The notes beneath the pieces were generated by a model. That model was not told the origin of the DNA, searched no databases, and saw nothing but the letters and a program-made list of their open reading frames with translations. A stretch of DNA of 64,000 nt from Solibacillus faecavium. GTDB lineage: Bacteria > Bacillota > Bacilli > Bacillales_A > Planococcaceae. Location of the stretch: positions 248,001 to 312,000 of the forward strand of contig NZ_JACSPZ010000001.1 of NCBI RefSeq assembly GCF_014836905.1, given 5' to 3'. The translations under genes and the position numbers were made by a program. This document shows, in pieces, positions 16,707 to 27,320 of the stretch (positions are counted from its first letter, which is position 1; the number at the start of each line of letters is the position of its first letter).

Positions 16707-17666
16707 TTATCGTTTTCCTTTAATATATGGAACTCCTGAAGCTTTTGGAGCTACTGCTTTACCGATGAATCCTGCCAACGCTAAAATTGTCAGTACATAT
16801 GGTAAAACTTGCAGAATAACGGATGGAATATCCTGAACGAAAGGAATGTTACCTCCAGCGATACTCAATGTTTGGGCTAATCCGAAGAACAATGCAGCAC
16901 CTAATGTACCTAGTGGATGCCATTTCCCGAAAATCATCGCAGCGATCGCAATGAAACCTTGTCCTGCTACTGTAGAACCAGAGAAATCACCAGATGCTGT
17001 CATCGCTAATGAAGCACCACCAACACCTGCTAATGCGCCGGAAATCATTACGCCGATATAACGCATTTTTGCTACGTTAATCCCCATTGTATCCGCAGCC
17101 ATTGGATGTTCTCCTACCGAACGAATACGTAAACCGAATGGCATTTTGTAAAGAACAAACCATGCACCTACCGCAACAACCAATGCGATAATGGTTGTGG
17201 AATATACATTCTGGAACAATAGCGGACCTAAAAACGGTATATCTGATAAATACGGTATTTCAAAACGTTGTAATGGCGCAGAAACCATATCTGTTTGACC
17301 TTTACCATAAATTAATTTTACTAAGAATACTGTTATCGCTGCAGCAAGCATGTTCGCTGCTACACCTGTAACTGTTTGGTCTGCACGGAACGTTACAGCA
17401 GCAACGGCAATAATTAACGAGAAAATTGCTCCTGCCAATAATGCAGCTAATAAAGAGAGCCAAATGACATTTTTCCCAAAGTCAGCATAGTATTCTAAGT
17501 TTACATAAATACCTGTAAATGCACCGACAATCATTAACCCTTCAACACCAAGACCAATTACCCCAGCACGCTCCGAGAATAGAGCCCCGATACCTGTTAA
17601 AATAAGCGGTGTTGCGTATAAAAGAGCGGAAGGGACGATAAAGTATAACACTTCTAAAAAGCTCAT
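16707..17666 (-). CDS. nupQ: Nucleoside ABC transporter permease NupQ
   Basis: 319 residues, about eight to nine hydrophobic helices, of the branched-chain-type inner-membrane permease family (BPD_transp_2), with GALFSERAGVIGLGVEGLM and GVAANMLAAAITV. It is the second permease of a BMP-type nucleoside importer. The start at 17666 is set by AAGGAGGG 8 nt upstream; a longer frame to 17693 overlaps nupP and lacks a site. It begins 1 nt after the nupP stop. Last gene of nupNOPQ, followed by a terminator. Confidence 0.92.
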   Translation of the reverse strand: MSFLEVLYFIVPSALLYATPLILTGIGALFSERAGVIGLGVEGLMIVGAFTGIYVNLEYYADFGKNVIWLSLLAALLAGAIFSLIIAVAAVTFRADQTVTGVAANMLAAAITVFLVKLIYGKGQTDMVSAPLQRFEIPYLSDIPFLGPLLFQNVYSTTIIALVVAVGAWFVLYKMPFGLRIRSVGEHPMAADTMGINVAKMRYIGVMISGALAGVGGASLAMTASGDFSGSTVAGQGFIAIAAMIFGKWHPLGTLGAALFFGLAQTLSIAGGNIPFVQDIPSVILQVLPYVLTILALAGFIGKAVAPKASGVPYIKGKR

Positions 17667-17667
17667 G

Positions 17668-18717
17668 TTACTTGCCCTCCTTTTTCTTTCCAAATTTCTC
17701 TAAACCGACACGCAGAATATAGCCTGATGCTACGAATAAAATGATAACCGCGATAATAATTGATACAATTTCTTCTGGAATTCCAGCTGCGTTTGGCATG
17801 TTTAAAGCGCCGTATTTTAGGGAACCGAATAGAGAGGCACCGAAGAATACCCCGATTGGATTGTTTGCACCAAGTAATGCAACGGCAATACCGTCGAATC
17901 CAATTCCTGATGCGGCAGCTTTAATTGATGCGTTTTGATATGTACCTAACGCTTCCATTGCACCACCTAAACCAGCAAATACACCTGAAATTGTCATAGC
18001 TAAAATGATATTACGATTTACATTCATACCTGCATATTCTGCAGCATTTTTATTGAAACCAACTGATTTCAACTCATAACCACGAGTTGTTTTTTCCAAG
18101 ATGAACCACATTACTACGACCATTAAAATGGCCACGAAAATCCCTAAGTGCAAACTTGAGTTATCAGTAATTTCACGTAGCCACTGATTACGTAATGTTG
18201 CAGATTCTACAACTGTCGGTGTTTTAAAGCCACCGTCAGATAATGATTTAATGGCAGCATTCGTTAAGTATAATGCTGTGTAGTTTAACATAATTGAAGC
18301 AATTACTTCGTGTACATGAAGTTTTGCTTTAAGGAAACCTACGATAAATGCCCAGAAAGCACCTGCTGCAGCTGCTGCAAGTAACGCCAATGGCAAGTGG
18401 ATAATTCGTGGTAGCCCTTCGATTGCATAACCTACATAGGCAGCAGCAAGCCAACCCATTAGTAACTGGCCTTCTACCCCGATGTTAAATAAACCAGTAC
18501 GGAATGCAAACGCTACTGCAAGACCTGATAAAATATATGGTGTGATTTGGCGAATTGTATTACCAATTGAATAGGCATCTCCAAAAATACCATTCCATAG
18601 AGCGATATACCCATCCATGGCGTTATATCCACTGACAACCATGATAATACCACCAACTAGTATACCTAAAACTACTGAGATTAATGGAACGAGTATATTC
18701 ACAACGCGATTTGACAT
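17668..18717 (-). CDS. nupP: Nucleoside ABC transporter permease NupP
   Basis: 349 residues with about nine membrane helices and the family segment FRTGLFNIGVEGQLLMGWLAA. First permease of the nucleoside importer. Its ATG overlaps the stop of nupO by one base (TAATG), implying translational coupling. The C-terminus is basic (KFGKKKEGK), consistent with a cytoplasmic tail. Confidence 0.93.
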   Translation of the reverse strand: MSNRVVNILVPLISVVLGILVGGIIMVVSGYNAMDGYIALWNGIFGDAYSIGNTIRQITPYILSGLAVAFAFRTGLFNIGVEGQLLMGWLAAAYVGYAIEGLPRIIHLPLALLAAAAAGAFWAFIVGFLKAKLHVHEVIASIMLNYTALYLTNAAIKSLSDGGFKTPTVVESATLRNQWLREITDNSSLHLGIFVAILMVVVMWFILEKTTRGYELKSVGFNKNAAEYAGMNVNRNIILAMTISGVFAGLGGAMEALGTYQNASIKAAASGIGFDGIAVALLGANNPIGVFFGASLFGSLKYGALNMPNAAGIPEEIVSIIIAVIILFVASGYILRVGLEKFGKKKEGK

Positions 18718-20258
18718 TATTCGTTCCCCTCCTTGATGGCTTTTGCCTTACGCTTTTCACCGGCCATTAATAAGCCAAGTTCCTGTTCAGAAGTTTCTTT
18801 CGGATAAACAGTATCTACAATCGTTCCATCATAAATTACCGCAATACGATCTGAAACGTTCATTACTTCGTCCAATTCAAAGGAAACTAATAATACGGCT
18901 TTCCCTTTATCACGCTGTTCAATTAAACGCGAGTGAATAAATTCAATTGCCCCTACGTCCAGTCCACGTGTAGGAAGTGCAGCAATTAACAGATCCGGAT
19001 CACGATCTACTTCGCGTCCAATAATTGCTTTTTGCTGGTTACCACCTGAAAGTGCACGTGCAGGCGTCATTTCACCTTGACCTGTACGAACATCAAACTC
19101 TTCAATTACTTGACGAGCTTTTTCGTTAATTTTACGGTAGTCCATAATGAAACCTTTTGAAATTGGCGCCTTATAGTAAGTTTGTAGCGCGATATTATGC
19201 CCAATTGGGAAATCCAATACTAGTCCGTGCTTATGACGGTCTTGTGGAATATGGCCAAGACCTGTTTCCGTAATTTCACGAGGCTTCAAACCAGTAATAT
19301 CTTTGCCGTTTAAAGTAACTTTACCGCTTTTAATTTTACGCAATCCTGTAATTGCTTCGATAAGTTCAGATTGACCATTTCCGTCAATACCAGCAATCCC
19401 GACGATTTCGCCACGGCGTACTGATAAGTTCAACCCTTTTACCTTATCAATATTACGGTAATCGGCTACGACTAGATTTTCTATAGTTAGAACCTCTTCT
19501 GTAGGATGAGCTTCCCCTTTTTCCGTTTTAAACTCGACTTGACGGCCAACCATTAATTCCGCAAGTTGATCCGGGTTCGTTTCAGCAGTAACAACTGTTC
19601 CAATCCCTTCACCTTTACGAATAATCGTTACTCGGTCAGATACTTCCATAATTTCTTTTAATTTATGTGTAATAATAATAATCGATTTACCTTCTTTAAT
19701 CAGAAGCTTTAAGATCGCAATCAATTCAGTAATTTCCTGTGGAGTTAACGAAGCTGTCGGTTCATCAAAAATTAGGATTTCTGCACCACGGTATAACGTT
19801 TTTAAAATTTCAACACGCTGCTGCATCCCTACAGAAATGTCCTCAATCTTTGCGTATGGATCCACATCCAAATTATATTTCTTTGATAAGGCCGCAATAT
19901 CTTTTGCCGCATCTTTAATATTAATAGCACCTAGTTTTGTAGGCTCACTACCTAGAATGATATTTTCGGTTACCGTAAAGTTTTCAACAAGCATAAAGTG
20001 TTGGTGAACCATTCCGATTCCTAAATCATTTGCTTTGTTTGGATCAGTAATTTTTACCGATTCCCCACGTACTTTTATTTCACCTGCTTCAGGTTGATAA
20101 AGACCGAAAAGCACATTCATTAAAGTCGACTTACCTGCACCATTTTCACCGAGTAGTGCATGAATTTCGCCTTTTTTTAATTGGAGGGTGATATTATTGT
20201 TCGCTACGAAACTCCCGAATTCTTTCCGGATTCCTAGCATTTCAATCACGTATTCCAC
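18717..20258 (-). CDS. nupO: Nucleoside ABC transporter ATP-binding protein NupO
   Basis: 513 residues with two nucleotide-binding domains. The first has the Walker A LLGENGAGKST, signature ISVGMQQR and IFDEPTAS. The second has a degenerate Walker A (GIDGNGQSE), signature LSGGNQQK and an AALPTRG Walker B-like strand, the usual asymmetric pattern of sugar/nucleoside importers. The start is a GTG at 20258 (product MEYVIEMLGI..., the family N-terminus) with AAGGGAG 9 nt upstream. A hairpin separates it from nupN, which should lower its expression relative to the binding protein. Confidence 0.93.
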   Translation of the reverse strand: MEYVIEMLGIRKEFGSFVANNNITLQLKKGEIHALLGENGAGKSTLMNVLFGLYQPEAGEIKVRGESVKITDPNKANDLGIGMVHQHFMLVENFTVTENIILGSEPTKLGAINIKDAAKDIAALSKKYNLDVDPYAKIEDISVGMQQRVEILKTLYRGAEILIFDEPTASLTPQEITELIAILKLLIKEGKSIIIITHKLKEIMEVSDRVTIIRKGEGIGTVVTAETNPDQLAELMVGRQVEFKTEKGEAHPTEEVLTIENLVVADYRNIDKVKGLNLSVRRGEIVGIAGIDGNGQSELIEAITGLRKIKSGKVTLNGKDITGLKPREITETGLGHIPQDRHKHGLVLDFPIGHNIALQTYYKAPISKGFIMDYRKINEKARQVIEEFDVRTGQGEMTPARALSGGNQQKAIIGREVDRDPDLLIAALPTRGLDVGAIEFIHSRLIEQRDKGKAVLLVSFELDEVMNVSDRIAVIYDGTIVDTVYPKETSEQELGLLMAGEKRKAKAIKEGNE

Positions 20259-20525
20259 AAGACTCACTCCCTTAGGCTTATTTATATTTTAAAAATTTTT
20301 AGAAATTAACACATGAAAGATTTTTTACAAAATCTTTCATCTATTAACTTTTATTCCAAACTTTTGTTTCAATTATACCATTCGACGCATTAACAATTAT
20401 ATCCTTTTCAATATTATATTGAAATAGAACGCTTACATTTTCACAATTCCTACAATTATGAAATTTCTGGTAATATACATTATACTTTGCAGAATATTTA
20501 AATAAATTATCGTATACAGTAGAAA

Positions 20526-20557
20526 ATCATCATGGGGGAATAAACCCCCATGATGAT
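20526..20557 (-). terminator. Intercistronic hairpin/attenuator between nupN and nupO
   Basis: A perfect 13-bp stem (20526-20538 with 20545-20557) containing GGGGG/CCCCC, 6-nt loop, 19 nt past the nupN stop. The following T-run is weak, so partial readthrough to nupOPQ is expected. Confidence 0.8.
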
Positions 20558-20576
20558 TACTCCGTAAAAGTTTATA

Positions 20577-21677
20577 TTATTGTTTTGGTTTTTCTTCAGA
20601 AACTGTAATTTCACCTGAAGCGATTTTTTCTTTATATTCTGCTACTTTATCCATTACATCTTGTGGAATTGCGCCACGAGAATCTGCTAAATCAACGCCA
20701 TTTTCAGCTAAACCGTAAACAGTTGTTGTACCACCAGGGAACTCACCATTTTTTGTTTTAGTTGCGATATCAACTACAGCTGTATTAACACCTTTTAACA
20801 TAGAAGTTAAAGTGATGTTTGTTGAATCATCTACTTGTCCTTCTGCGTATTGGTCAGCATCTACACCAATTACCCATACGTTAGCGTCTTTATCTTTTGT
20901 TTTACGTTCTTTTGCTTCTGAGAATACACCGTTACCTGTACCACCAGCAGCGTGGAAAATAATATCTACACCTGAAGAGTACATAGAGTTTGCAGCGATT
21001 TTACCTTTAGAAGCATCATCAAATGCACCTGTATAGTTCACTTGAATTTCGATATCCGGGTTAACTGCTTCAGCACCCTCTTTGAAACCAGCGTGGAAGC
21101 GGTTAATTACAGGAATATCTACGCCACCAATGAAGCCGATTTTACCAGACTCAGACATAGAAGCAGCAACAACACCAGCTAAGAATGCACCCTCTTGCTC
21201 TTTGAATAAGATATTTGCTACGTTATCAGCAGCAACTTCTGCATCGATAAGAGCTAATTTTGCTTCTGGGTTGTCATTTGCGATTTCTTCAATTGCGTCA
21301 CCCATCATGAAACCAACACCGAATACTAAATCGAAGTCACGGCGTAATAAGTTGTTTAAGTTTGTGTTGTAGTCAGCATCTGTTTGTGATTGTAAGTAAT
21401 CGAAACCACCGTTACCTTTAGATAAGCCGTTGTCAGCACCAAACTGTTGAACACCTTCCCAAGCTGATTGGTTGAATGATTTATCATCAACGCCACCAAC
21501 ATCAGTTACCATTGCGATAGAGAAATTATCGTCAGAACCTGTGTTTGTTTCAGAACCAGTGTTGTTGTTTGAAGTGTCTGTTGAATCCGTTTTTTCTTCG
21601 TCGGTACCACATGCAGCTAAGATTGCTCCAGTTGCTACTACAGATGAAATTAATAAACCAAATTTACGCTTTTTCAT
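20577..21677 (-). CDS. nupN: BMP-family nucleoside-binding lipoprotein NupN
   Basis: 366 residues. A lipoprotein signal (MKKRKFGLLISSVVATGAI, then LAAC with the lipidated Cys23) is followed by a Ser/Thr/Asn-rich linker (about 28-50) and the BmpA/Med domain: IAMVTDVGGVDDKSFNQSAW, IGFIGGVDIPVINRFHAGF and IIFHAAGGTGNGVF. It is the extracellular purine-nucleoside receptor of the importer. The GAGGGGG ribosome site is strong. It lies 61 nt after the GntR gene with no obvious promoter between, so the two may be co-transcribed. Confidence 0.95.
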   Translation of the reverse strand: MKKRKFGLLISSVVATGAILAACGTDEEKTDSTDTSNNNTGSETNTGSDDNFSIAMVTDVGGVDDKSFNQSAWEGVQQFGADNGLSKGNGGFDYLQSQTDADYNTNLNNLLRRDFDLVFGVGFMMGDAIEEIANDNPEAKLALIDAEVAADNVANILFKEQEGAFLAGVVAASMSESGKIGFIGGVDIPVINRFHAGFKEGAEAVNPDIEIQVNYTGAFDDASKGKIAANSMYSSGVDIIFHAAGGTGNGVFSEAKERKTKDKDANVWVIGVDADQYAEGQVDDSTNITLTSMLKGVNTAVVDIATKTKNGEFPGGTTTVYGLAENGVDLADSRGAIPQDVMDKVAEYKEKIASGEITVSEEKPKQ

Positions 21678-21738
21678 TAATGAGTCCCCCTCAAAGGTAA
21701 TTGATATTAGCAGGAATTAAATAATAGAAATTATTGTT

Positions 21739-22467
21739 CTACACCCGTTTTCGTACTACATGGAAACTAAATTTGTCAGCTCTGAAATAATTTTTTGAAT
21801 AAAGCACTACACGATCACTTTCGTCATAATGTAGCTGTTTCAATACAAGTAAAGCTGTTTCCGGACCACATTTTAATATCGGTGATACTTCATCATGGAA
21901 GCCTACAGGATCAATATAGGTCACCGCATATGCGACACGGATGGCACCAGTTTGCTCTAATGCCGAAAATATTGAAACGTTTTGATCACTTATAAATTCT
22001 TTTGGCAGTAAACTTGCCGGTACTTTGTCTACACAGTAGACTACTGGCTCATTATCTGCCGTCCTTACACGTTCAATCGTGATAACATTGTCATCAATGT
22101 CCGTTTGGAAGCGTTCCACATCATCTTCCGTAGCCGTTTCTTCCTTTGCACTAATAAAAATAGTACCAGGCTTCATCCCAGCGTTTTCTATCATAGATGA
22201 TACACTCGATAATTGTTCAATGCCTGATGAAAATACCGGCTTTGGATTTACAAATGTTCCAACTCCATGACGACGGACTATGATATTTTCTTCTTCTAAC
22301 AGTCGAAGTGCTTCACGAAGCGTTGCACGACTTACTCCGAGTGTTTTTGAAAGTTCAAATTCAGAAGGTAATTTTTCGTTTTCACAATAAATCCCTTTAT
22401 CTATATCTGATTTTAAACGGTCAATAACTTGTAAGTATAGATGACGATGATCCGCTTTAATTGTCAT
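21739..22467 (-). CDS. GntR-family (HutC/UTRA) transcriptional regulator, YmfC-like
   Basis: 242 residues: an N-terminal winged helix (about 5-75, [35 protein letters not shown] in two parts) and a C-terminal UTRA ligand domain (about 95-235). It is placed like ymfC in B. subtilis, between spoIIIE and the nup genes, and probably senses a nucleoside or sugar and controls nupNOPQ. The palindrome ATCAGATGTCTGAT 26 bp before its start is a likely autoregulatory operator. The ligand is unknown. Confidence 0.85.
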   Translation of the reverse strand: MTIKADHRHLYLQVIDRLKSDIDKGIYCENEKLPSEFELSKTLGVSRATLREALRLLEEENIIVRRHGVGTFVNPKPVFSSGIEQLSSVSSMIENAGMKPGTIFISAKEETATEDDVERFQTDIDDNVITIERVRTADNEPVVYCVDKVPASLLPKEFISDQNVSIFSALEQTGAIRVAYAVTYIDPVGFHDEVSPILKCGPETALLVLKQLHYDESDRVVLYSKNYFRADKFSFHVVRKRV

Positions 22468-22492
22468 TTAGTATCACCACCATAACATAGAG

Positions 22493-22506
22493 ATCAGACA
22501 TCTGAT
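22493..22506 (-). promoter_or_regulatory. Candidate operator of the GntR/nup unit
   Basis: ATCAGA-CA-TCTGAT, a 14-bp dyad-symmetric site 26 bp upstream of the GntR start, of the size bound by GntR dimers. Assignment is by position and symmetry only. Confidence 0.45.
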
Positions 22507-22673
22507 GTACAACATTCCTACTAATTCGTGAATAATATAACACTTTCAACGTAAAAAGAAAACATATTTCTTTAAATGTGTTATGTTATTGTGAAAATTT
22601 AGCGAATTTATTTAAAAACTTATAGAAAATAATATATTCAGAAATGTTGAAATAGTCCGTTATAATGGGCTTT

Positions 22674-24974
22674 CTAATACTTTAAAACTTGTCGTGGTTT
22701 GCTTCCTTCTGGTGGTCCTACGACACCGCGCTGTTCCATTTGATCAACAATTCTCGCTGCCCGCGAATACCCGATTCTAAATCGACGTTGCAATAAAGAG
22801 ACAGAAGCGGTTTGCATTTCCATTACAAGTTGAACTGCATCATCATACAATTCATCCGTTTCATCCATTGCATCTATTATCGGTTCATCCGTAGGTATCA
22901 TCGCTTCCTCGTATTGTGCTTTTTGCTGCTGGATGACACTTCCGATTACTTTTTCCACTTCCTGATCACTTACAAAAGCACCTTGAACACGTACTGGCTT
23001 CGATGCACCTGCTGGTAGATACAGCATATCCCCGCGTCCAAGTAAACGTTCTGCACCACCCATATCCAAAATCGTCCGTGAATCGACTGCGGAAGATACG
23101 GCAAATGCAATTCGTGATGGAATATTAGCTTTTATTATTCCGGTAATAACATCTACAGACGGTCGTTGTGTAGCAATAATAAGATGGATTCCTGCAGCTC
23201 GGGCCATTTGTGCAAGCCTTGTAATTGCGTCTTCCACTTCACTAGAAGCGACCATCATTAAGTCTGCCAACTCATCCACAATAACGACAATATACGGAAG
23301 TTTTGGCTGTTTTTCAGATAATCCTTCATTGTTCATCTCAATGAAATCATTATAGCCCTCGATATTTCTTGTACCTGAGTGCGAAAATAAATCATAGCGA
23401 CGTTCCATTTCCGAGACTACTTTTTGCAATGCTTGGGCTGCTTTTCTTGCATCCGTTACAACAGGGGCCAATAAATGTGGAATCCCATTGTACACACTGA
23501 GCTCTACCATTTTTGGATCAATCATCATCATTTTCACTTCGCTTGGCTTAGCCCGCATTAATACTGAAATAATAATCCCATTAATACATACACTTTTACC
23601 ACTGCCCGTCGAACCGGCAACAAGTAAATGCGGCATTTTATTCAATTCGGCGGAAATGGATTGACCTGTAACATCTCGACCTAAGCTGACGAACAACTTT
23701 GAGCCCACTTTTACTTGTTCGTTCGCTTCAATCACTTCTCGTAAAGTTACCATAGCGACTTCACTGTTCGGAACTTCTATCCCAATTGCAGACTTCCCAG
23801 GTATCGGTGCTTCAATTCGAATATCTTTTGCAGCAAGTGCGAGCGCTAAATCATCTTGTAGGCCGACTATTTTACTTACTTTCACGCCTATATCCGGCAA
23901 AACCTCATATTTCGTTACGGCAGGTCCTAAATGAACTTGCGTCACTTTTGCCTTTACACCGAAACTTAAAAATGTTTGTTCCAGCTTTTTAGCGTTCATT
24001 TGAATGACCGAATATTCCCCACTTTGATCGTGTTCAGGCGGTGCATTTAATAATTGAAGGGATGGCAACATATACGTTTGATCTGTATTGGACGCCATAC
24101 TCATAATCGGCTCACTCAATGGTACTTCTTCCACGTCGATGTCTTTTTGTTTCTCTTGTTTTACTTGCTCAACAAAATTTGAAATAATGGGCTCCTGTCG
24201 GACTGGTGCGGCTGTAATAATTAGTTGTTCCAAATCCGCGGCATCTTCTTCTTCCATGGGTGGCTCTACATTAGAACGTCGAACTTTTTTTTTGCTTTCG
24301 GCATTTGCCTTACTTAATTTGCTTCGTTTCGTTCTTTTCAATGTGCCCTTAATATCTGGTGCTTTTTCCAGTAGAAACGGGACGAGTGCTTTACCAGTAA
24401 TTAAAATAACACCAATGGACAATAATACGAATGCAGCAATTTTTGTACCTGATGAATCAAACAGTACATGGAACATGCTGAACAAAAGTCCGCCAATCAT
24501 ACCACCGCCAAGAGAGTTACTGCGATTCGTAATACCTTCCATGCTGATTAGTATTCTCCAAGTTTCTTTTAATACCGAATTTGATAGCAGCGTGTTTGTG
24601 GCAAGTAATTGTTCAAATAACAAGCCATGACTAAATACCGTTAAGCTTGCCCCGACAAAAAGCACTCCATAAACAACACGGCTATTAAAAGCGACGCCAC
24701 GTCGTTTTACCATTAACATTCCTGCGACTAAAAAGCATAGTAACGGAATAATGAAATGTAAATTCCCAAAGAAAAACATTGCCAATGAATGGAGCCATCT
24801 ACCGACCAGGCCAAATTCCAAAAACTCAATAATAGCTATGGCGATCAGCAGCACTCCGATAATTTCATATGCAAGTGGATGCATTTCCTCTTTACTTTTT
24901 GCTTTTAAGGATGGCTTTGCTTTTGGTTTTGGTTTTGGTTTTGGTTTTGATTTAATATTTCTCTTTCTTTCCAA
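22674..24974 (-). CDS. spoIIIE: DNA translocase FtsK/SpoIIIE
   Basis: 766 residues. A very basic N-terminus with [12 protein letters not shown] is followed by four hydrophobic regions (about 34-56, 62-90, 98-122 and 160-200), a charged linker (about 205-300), the alpha/beta motor with Walker A GSTGSGKS (454-461) and [13 protein letters not shown], and the gamma winged helix (about 700-766) that reads polar chromosome sequences. It pumps DNA across the division or sporulation septum. The start is TTG at 24974 with AGGTGA upstream. It precedes the GntR gene as spoIIIE precedes ymfC in B. subtilis; tepA, usually next to it, is absent. Confidence 0.95.
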   Translation of the reverse strand: MERKRNIKSKPKPKPKPKAKPSLKAKSKEEMHPLAYEIIGVLLIAIAIIEFLEFGLVGRWLHSLAMFFFGNLHFIIPLLCFLVAGMLMVKRRGVAFNSRVVYGVLFVGASLTVFSHGLLFEQLLATNTLLSNSVLKETWRILISMEGITNRSNSLGGGMIGGLLFSMFHVLFDSSGTKIAAFVLLSIGVILITGKALVPFLLEKAPDIKGTLKRTKRSKLSKANAESKKKVRRSNVEPPMEEEDAADLEQLIITAAPVRQEPIISNFVEQVKQEKQKDIDVEEVPLSEPIMSMASNTDQTYMLPSLQLLNAPPEHDQSGEYSVIQMNAKKLEQTFLSFGVKAKVTQVHLGPAVTKYEVLPDIGVKVSKIVGLQDDLALALAAKDIRIEAPIPGKSAIGIEVPNSEVAMVTLREVIEANEQVKVGSKLFVSLGRDVTGQSISAELNKMPHLLVAGSTGSGKSVCINGIIISVLMRAKPSEVKMMMIDPKMVELSVYNGIPHLLAPVVTDARKAAQALQKVVSEMERRYDLFSHSGTRNIEGYNDFIEMNNEGLSEKQPKLPYIVVIVDELADLMMVASSEVEDAITRLAQMARAAGIHLIIATQRPSVDVITGIIKANIPSRIAFAVSSAVDSRTILDMGGAERLLGRGDMLYLPAGASKPVRVQGAFVSDQEVEKVIGSVIQQQKAQYEEAMIPTDEPIIDAMDETDELYDDAVQLVMEMQTASVSLLQRRFRIGYSRAARIVDQMEQRGVVGPPEGSKPRQVLKY

Positions 24975-25099
24975 TTGATGTTCACCTACTTCAAGTTGTT
25001 CCTAATTATAAACGCCGTACTTATTCATTTGACTTCCATTTCCCCTATAGTAATTTCATCATATCCTTCGTCTTTTGCAAGAATCGTACTGAAATTAAG

Positions 25100-25144
25100 T
25101 TAGAAAAAGGGCTTTCTCACGCAAATAGTAAGAAAACCCTTTTT
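25100..25144 (-). terminator. Terminator between rnjB and spoIIIE
   Basis: AAAAGGGcTTTCT pairs with AGAAaaCCCTTTT (25106-25118 with 25132-25144), 13 bp with one mismatch, followed on the minus strand by TTTTTC. Confidence 0.75.
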
Positions 25145-25183
25145 AATTTATTCATCTGGTTCATCCTTATCATATAGGGATGA

Positions 25184-25284
25184 TTTCCATTACGGGTCGG
25201 ACGCTTTCCGCGGGCACGGCCTGAGCCTGTAGTCTCAGGCGTCGCGCTATTCCCGCTGGAGTCGCCTCCCCTTCATTCCAATCA
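25184..25284 (+). repeat. 101-bp dispersed GC-rich element, copy A
   Basis: Begins TTTCCATTAC and ends CCTTCATTCCAATCA. It contains nested inverted repeats GCGGG...CCCGC and CCTGAG...CTCAGG around CCTGTAGT. The second copy (52548-52648) has the same length and identical ends. It resembles GC-rich intergenic repeats common in Bacillaceae genomes. GC content is clearly above the surroundings. Confidence 0.85.
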
Positions 25285-25326
25285 TCTACTTTAATAGTTG
25301 AAGTGGATTTATAATTATTTTAAAAA

Positions 25327-26994
25327 TTAATATTCCATAATAATTGGAATGATCATCGGACGACGCTTTGTTTTTTGGAATAAGTATTGATTTAATGTAT
25401 CTCGTATTTCCTGTTTAATATTCGTCCATTCAAACGTTTCTTTGCCCACGTATTTTTCAATTACTTCACGTGCCATGTCAGCCGCTTCTTCCATTAACTG
25501 TTCTGACTCACGCACATAAACAAAACCACGTGATAAAATTTCCGGACCTGAGGCAATTTTCTTCTGTGCACGGTTCAGTGTCACAACGACAATGAAAATT
25601 CCATCTTGAGAAAGTAACTTACGATCACGTAATACGATATTTCCTACATCGCCTACTCCAATTCCGTCAATTAGAACATTTCCGGCTTGTACACGGCCTG
25701 TCATGCGCATTTTACCGTTTTTGTATTCGATGATATCGCCTTTATCCGCGATGAAAATTTGTGACTTTTGTAAACCTACTTGTTGCGCCAGCTTAGAGTG
25801 CGCAATTAGCATACGGTACTCCCCTTGAATTGGCACAAAGTATTTAGGCTTCATAAAATTAAGCATTAATTTTAAGTCTTCTGCACTGCCGTGACCCGAA
25901 ACATGTACTTTCTTATTCGATGTCATGACATTTGCACCTGCTTTTGCAAGTTGATTCATCGTGTTGTACATTTGCACTTCCATGCTTGGTGAAGGTGTAA
26001 ATGTAATTAATACTGTATCTGTATTTTTGATTTTAATATCACGGTGATGTTTACGGACAATTTTATCTAGTGCATCAAGTGGCTCGCCTTTATTGCCTGT
26101 TGCCATCACAATAATTTCATCGTCCTGGTATTTATGGATTTCATTTACTGGCACAATGATGTCTTCGTCTACTTCCAAATAACCTAAGTTAACGCCGATA
26201 TCGACAATTTTCTCCAAAGATTTTCCGACTACTGCAACTTTTCGGTACGATGAAGCAGCTTGTCTAAACACTTGCTGAATACGAATGAAATTCGAAGCAT
26301 AAAGTGCTACGATAATTCTGCCTGGTGCCGAGTGGAAAGTTTTTTGCAATTCTTCTGCAACAACCGCTTCACTTGTTGTATAGCCTGGACGTTCTGCTTC
26401 AATAGACTCCGATAAAAGCATAAAGACGCCTTCTTCTCCAAGCATCGCCATTTTTGCTAAATCTGGCTTAAACTTGCCTGTTGCTGATTGGTCAAATTTA
26501 AATTCACCAGTATGAACGATTGCCCCTTCAGAAGTATGGAACACAATACCTAAAGAATCCGGAATACTATGCGTTGTATGGAAGAATGTCACATACGTTG
26601 AATTAAAATTCATACGGCTATTGCTTGTTACTTCAAAGAATTTCACCTGATATGGTGCCGGCAATTCTTTTAAATGTTCTTTTGCTAGTGCAATCGTTAA
26701 TTTAGACCCGTATACAGGAGCCTTTACTTTTTTTAGTACATACGCAATCGACCCAATTGCATCTTCATGTCCGTGCGTAAGGAAAATTCCTTTTACGCGA
26801 TCTTTGTTTTCCTCTAAATAAGTAATATCTGGAATAACTATATCAATACCCAGCATTTCGTCCTCTGGGAACATGAGCCCGCTGTCTACTACGAATAGCT
26901 CTTCATCGATTTCTATTACATACATTGATTTTCCGATTTCGCCAACTCCACCTAATGGAATGACACGGATTAGTTCATTTTTTGTTTTTGTCAC
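25327..26994 (-). CDS. rnjB: Ribonuclease J2
   Basis: 555 residues of the beta-CASP metallo-beta-lactamase family. The first metal motif reads THGHEDAIGS: H74, H76 and D78 are kept but the final His of HxHxDH is Ala (79), a change in line with the weak activity of RNase J2, the partner of RNase J1 in the degradation complex. The KVHVSGHGS motif and a C-terminal dimer domain follow. The start is GTG at 26994 (AGGAGG 7 nt upstream), giving the usual RNase J2 length; an upstream frame to 27030 overlaps the site. It lies between dapA and spoIIIE as ymfA does in B. subtilis. Confidence 0.93.
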   Translation of the reverse strand: MTKTKNELIRVIPLGGVGEIGKSMYVIEIDEELFVVDSGLMFPEDEMLGIDIVIPDITYLEENKDRVKGIFLTHGHEDAIGSIAYVLKKVKAPVYGSKLTIALAKEHLKELPAPYQVKFFEVTSNSRMNFNSTYVTFFHTTHSIPDSLGIVFHTSEGAIVHTGEFKFDQSATGKFKPDLAKMAMLGEEGVFMLLSESIEAERPGYTTSEAVVAEELQKTFHSAPGRIIVALYASNFIRIQQVFRQAASSYRKVAVVGKSLEKIVDIGVNLGYLEVDEDIIVPVNEIHKYQDDEIIVMATGNKGEPLDALDKIVRKHHRDIKIKNTDTVLITFTPSPSMEVQMYNTMNQLAKAGANVMTSNKKVHVSGHGSAEDLKLMLNFMKPKYFVPIQGEYRMLIAHSKLAQQVGLQKSQIFIADKGDIIEYKNGKMRMTGRVQAGNVLIDGIGVGDVGNIVLRDRKLLSQDGIFIVVVTLNRAQKKIASGPEILSRGFVYVRESEQLMEEAADMAREVIEKYVGKETFEWTNIKQEIRDTLNQYLFQKTKRRPMIIPIIMEY

Positions 26995-27232
26995 TTTATT
27001 TCCTCCTAAATTGTTCCGAACAGCAACCACTTAAACTTCATTATACGGTGAGAATGTCGTTAGTACAAATAAAAAAGTGATTTTATCTTTTTTATGAAAA
27101 ATATGTAAAAGCTAAACCACTACAGCGCCTAAAGAGTTTGTTGTTTACAATATAACATATCACGCGCTCAAATCGATAGCATCGGTCCCGGAATGGAAAT
27201 CAACGGTTTTCATTAGTTAACTTTATTTTAAT

Positions 27233-27281
27233 AAAAAAGACTGTAGGCAATCCCGAATTTCTTCGAGTTTGTCTACAGTCT
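27233..27281 (-). terminator. Terminator of dapA
   Basis: AGACTGTAG pairs with CTACAGTCT (27238-27281), with an inner stem CnCGAA/TTCGnG, then TTTTTT on the minus strand. Confidence 0.85.
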
Positions 27282-27283
27282 GC

Positions 27284-27311
27284 AACCACTAACTCTTTGA
27301 AAGTAGTGGTT
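27284..27311 (-). repeat. Second hairpin directly after the dapA stop
   Basis: AACCACTA (27284-27291) and TAGTGGTT (27304-27311) form a perfect 8-bp stem 10 nt after dapA, in tandem with the terminator. Possibly a 3'-end protector. Confidence 0.6.
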
Positions 27312-27320
27312 GTTTACTTA

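Larger units (their letters stand above)
26995..27320. other. Gap between dapA and rnjB
   Basis: Besides the two hairpins after dapA (27233-27311) I see only AT-rich sequence. A promoter for rnjB is expected here but no convincing -35/-10 pair stands out. Confidence 0.5.
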
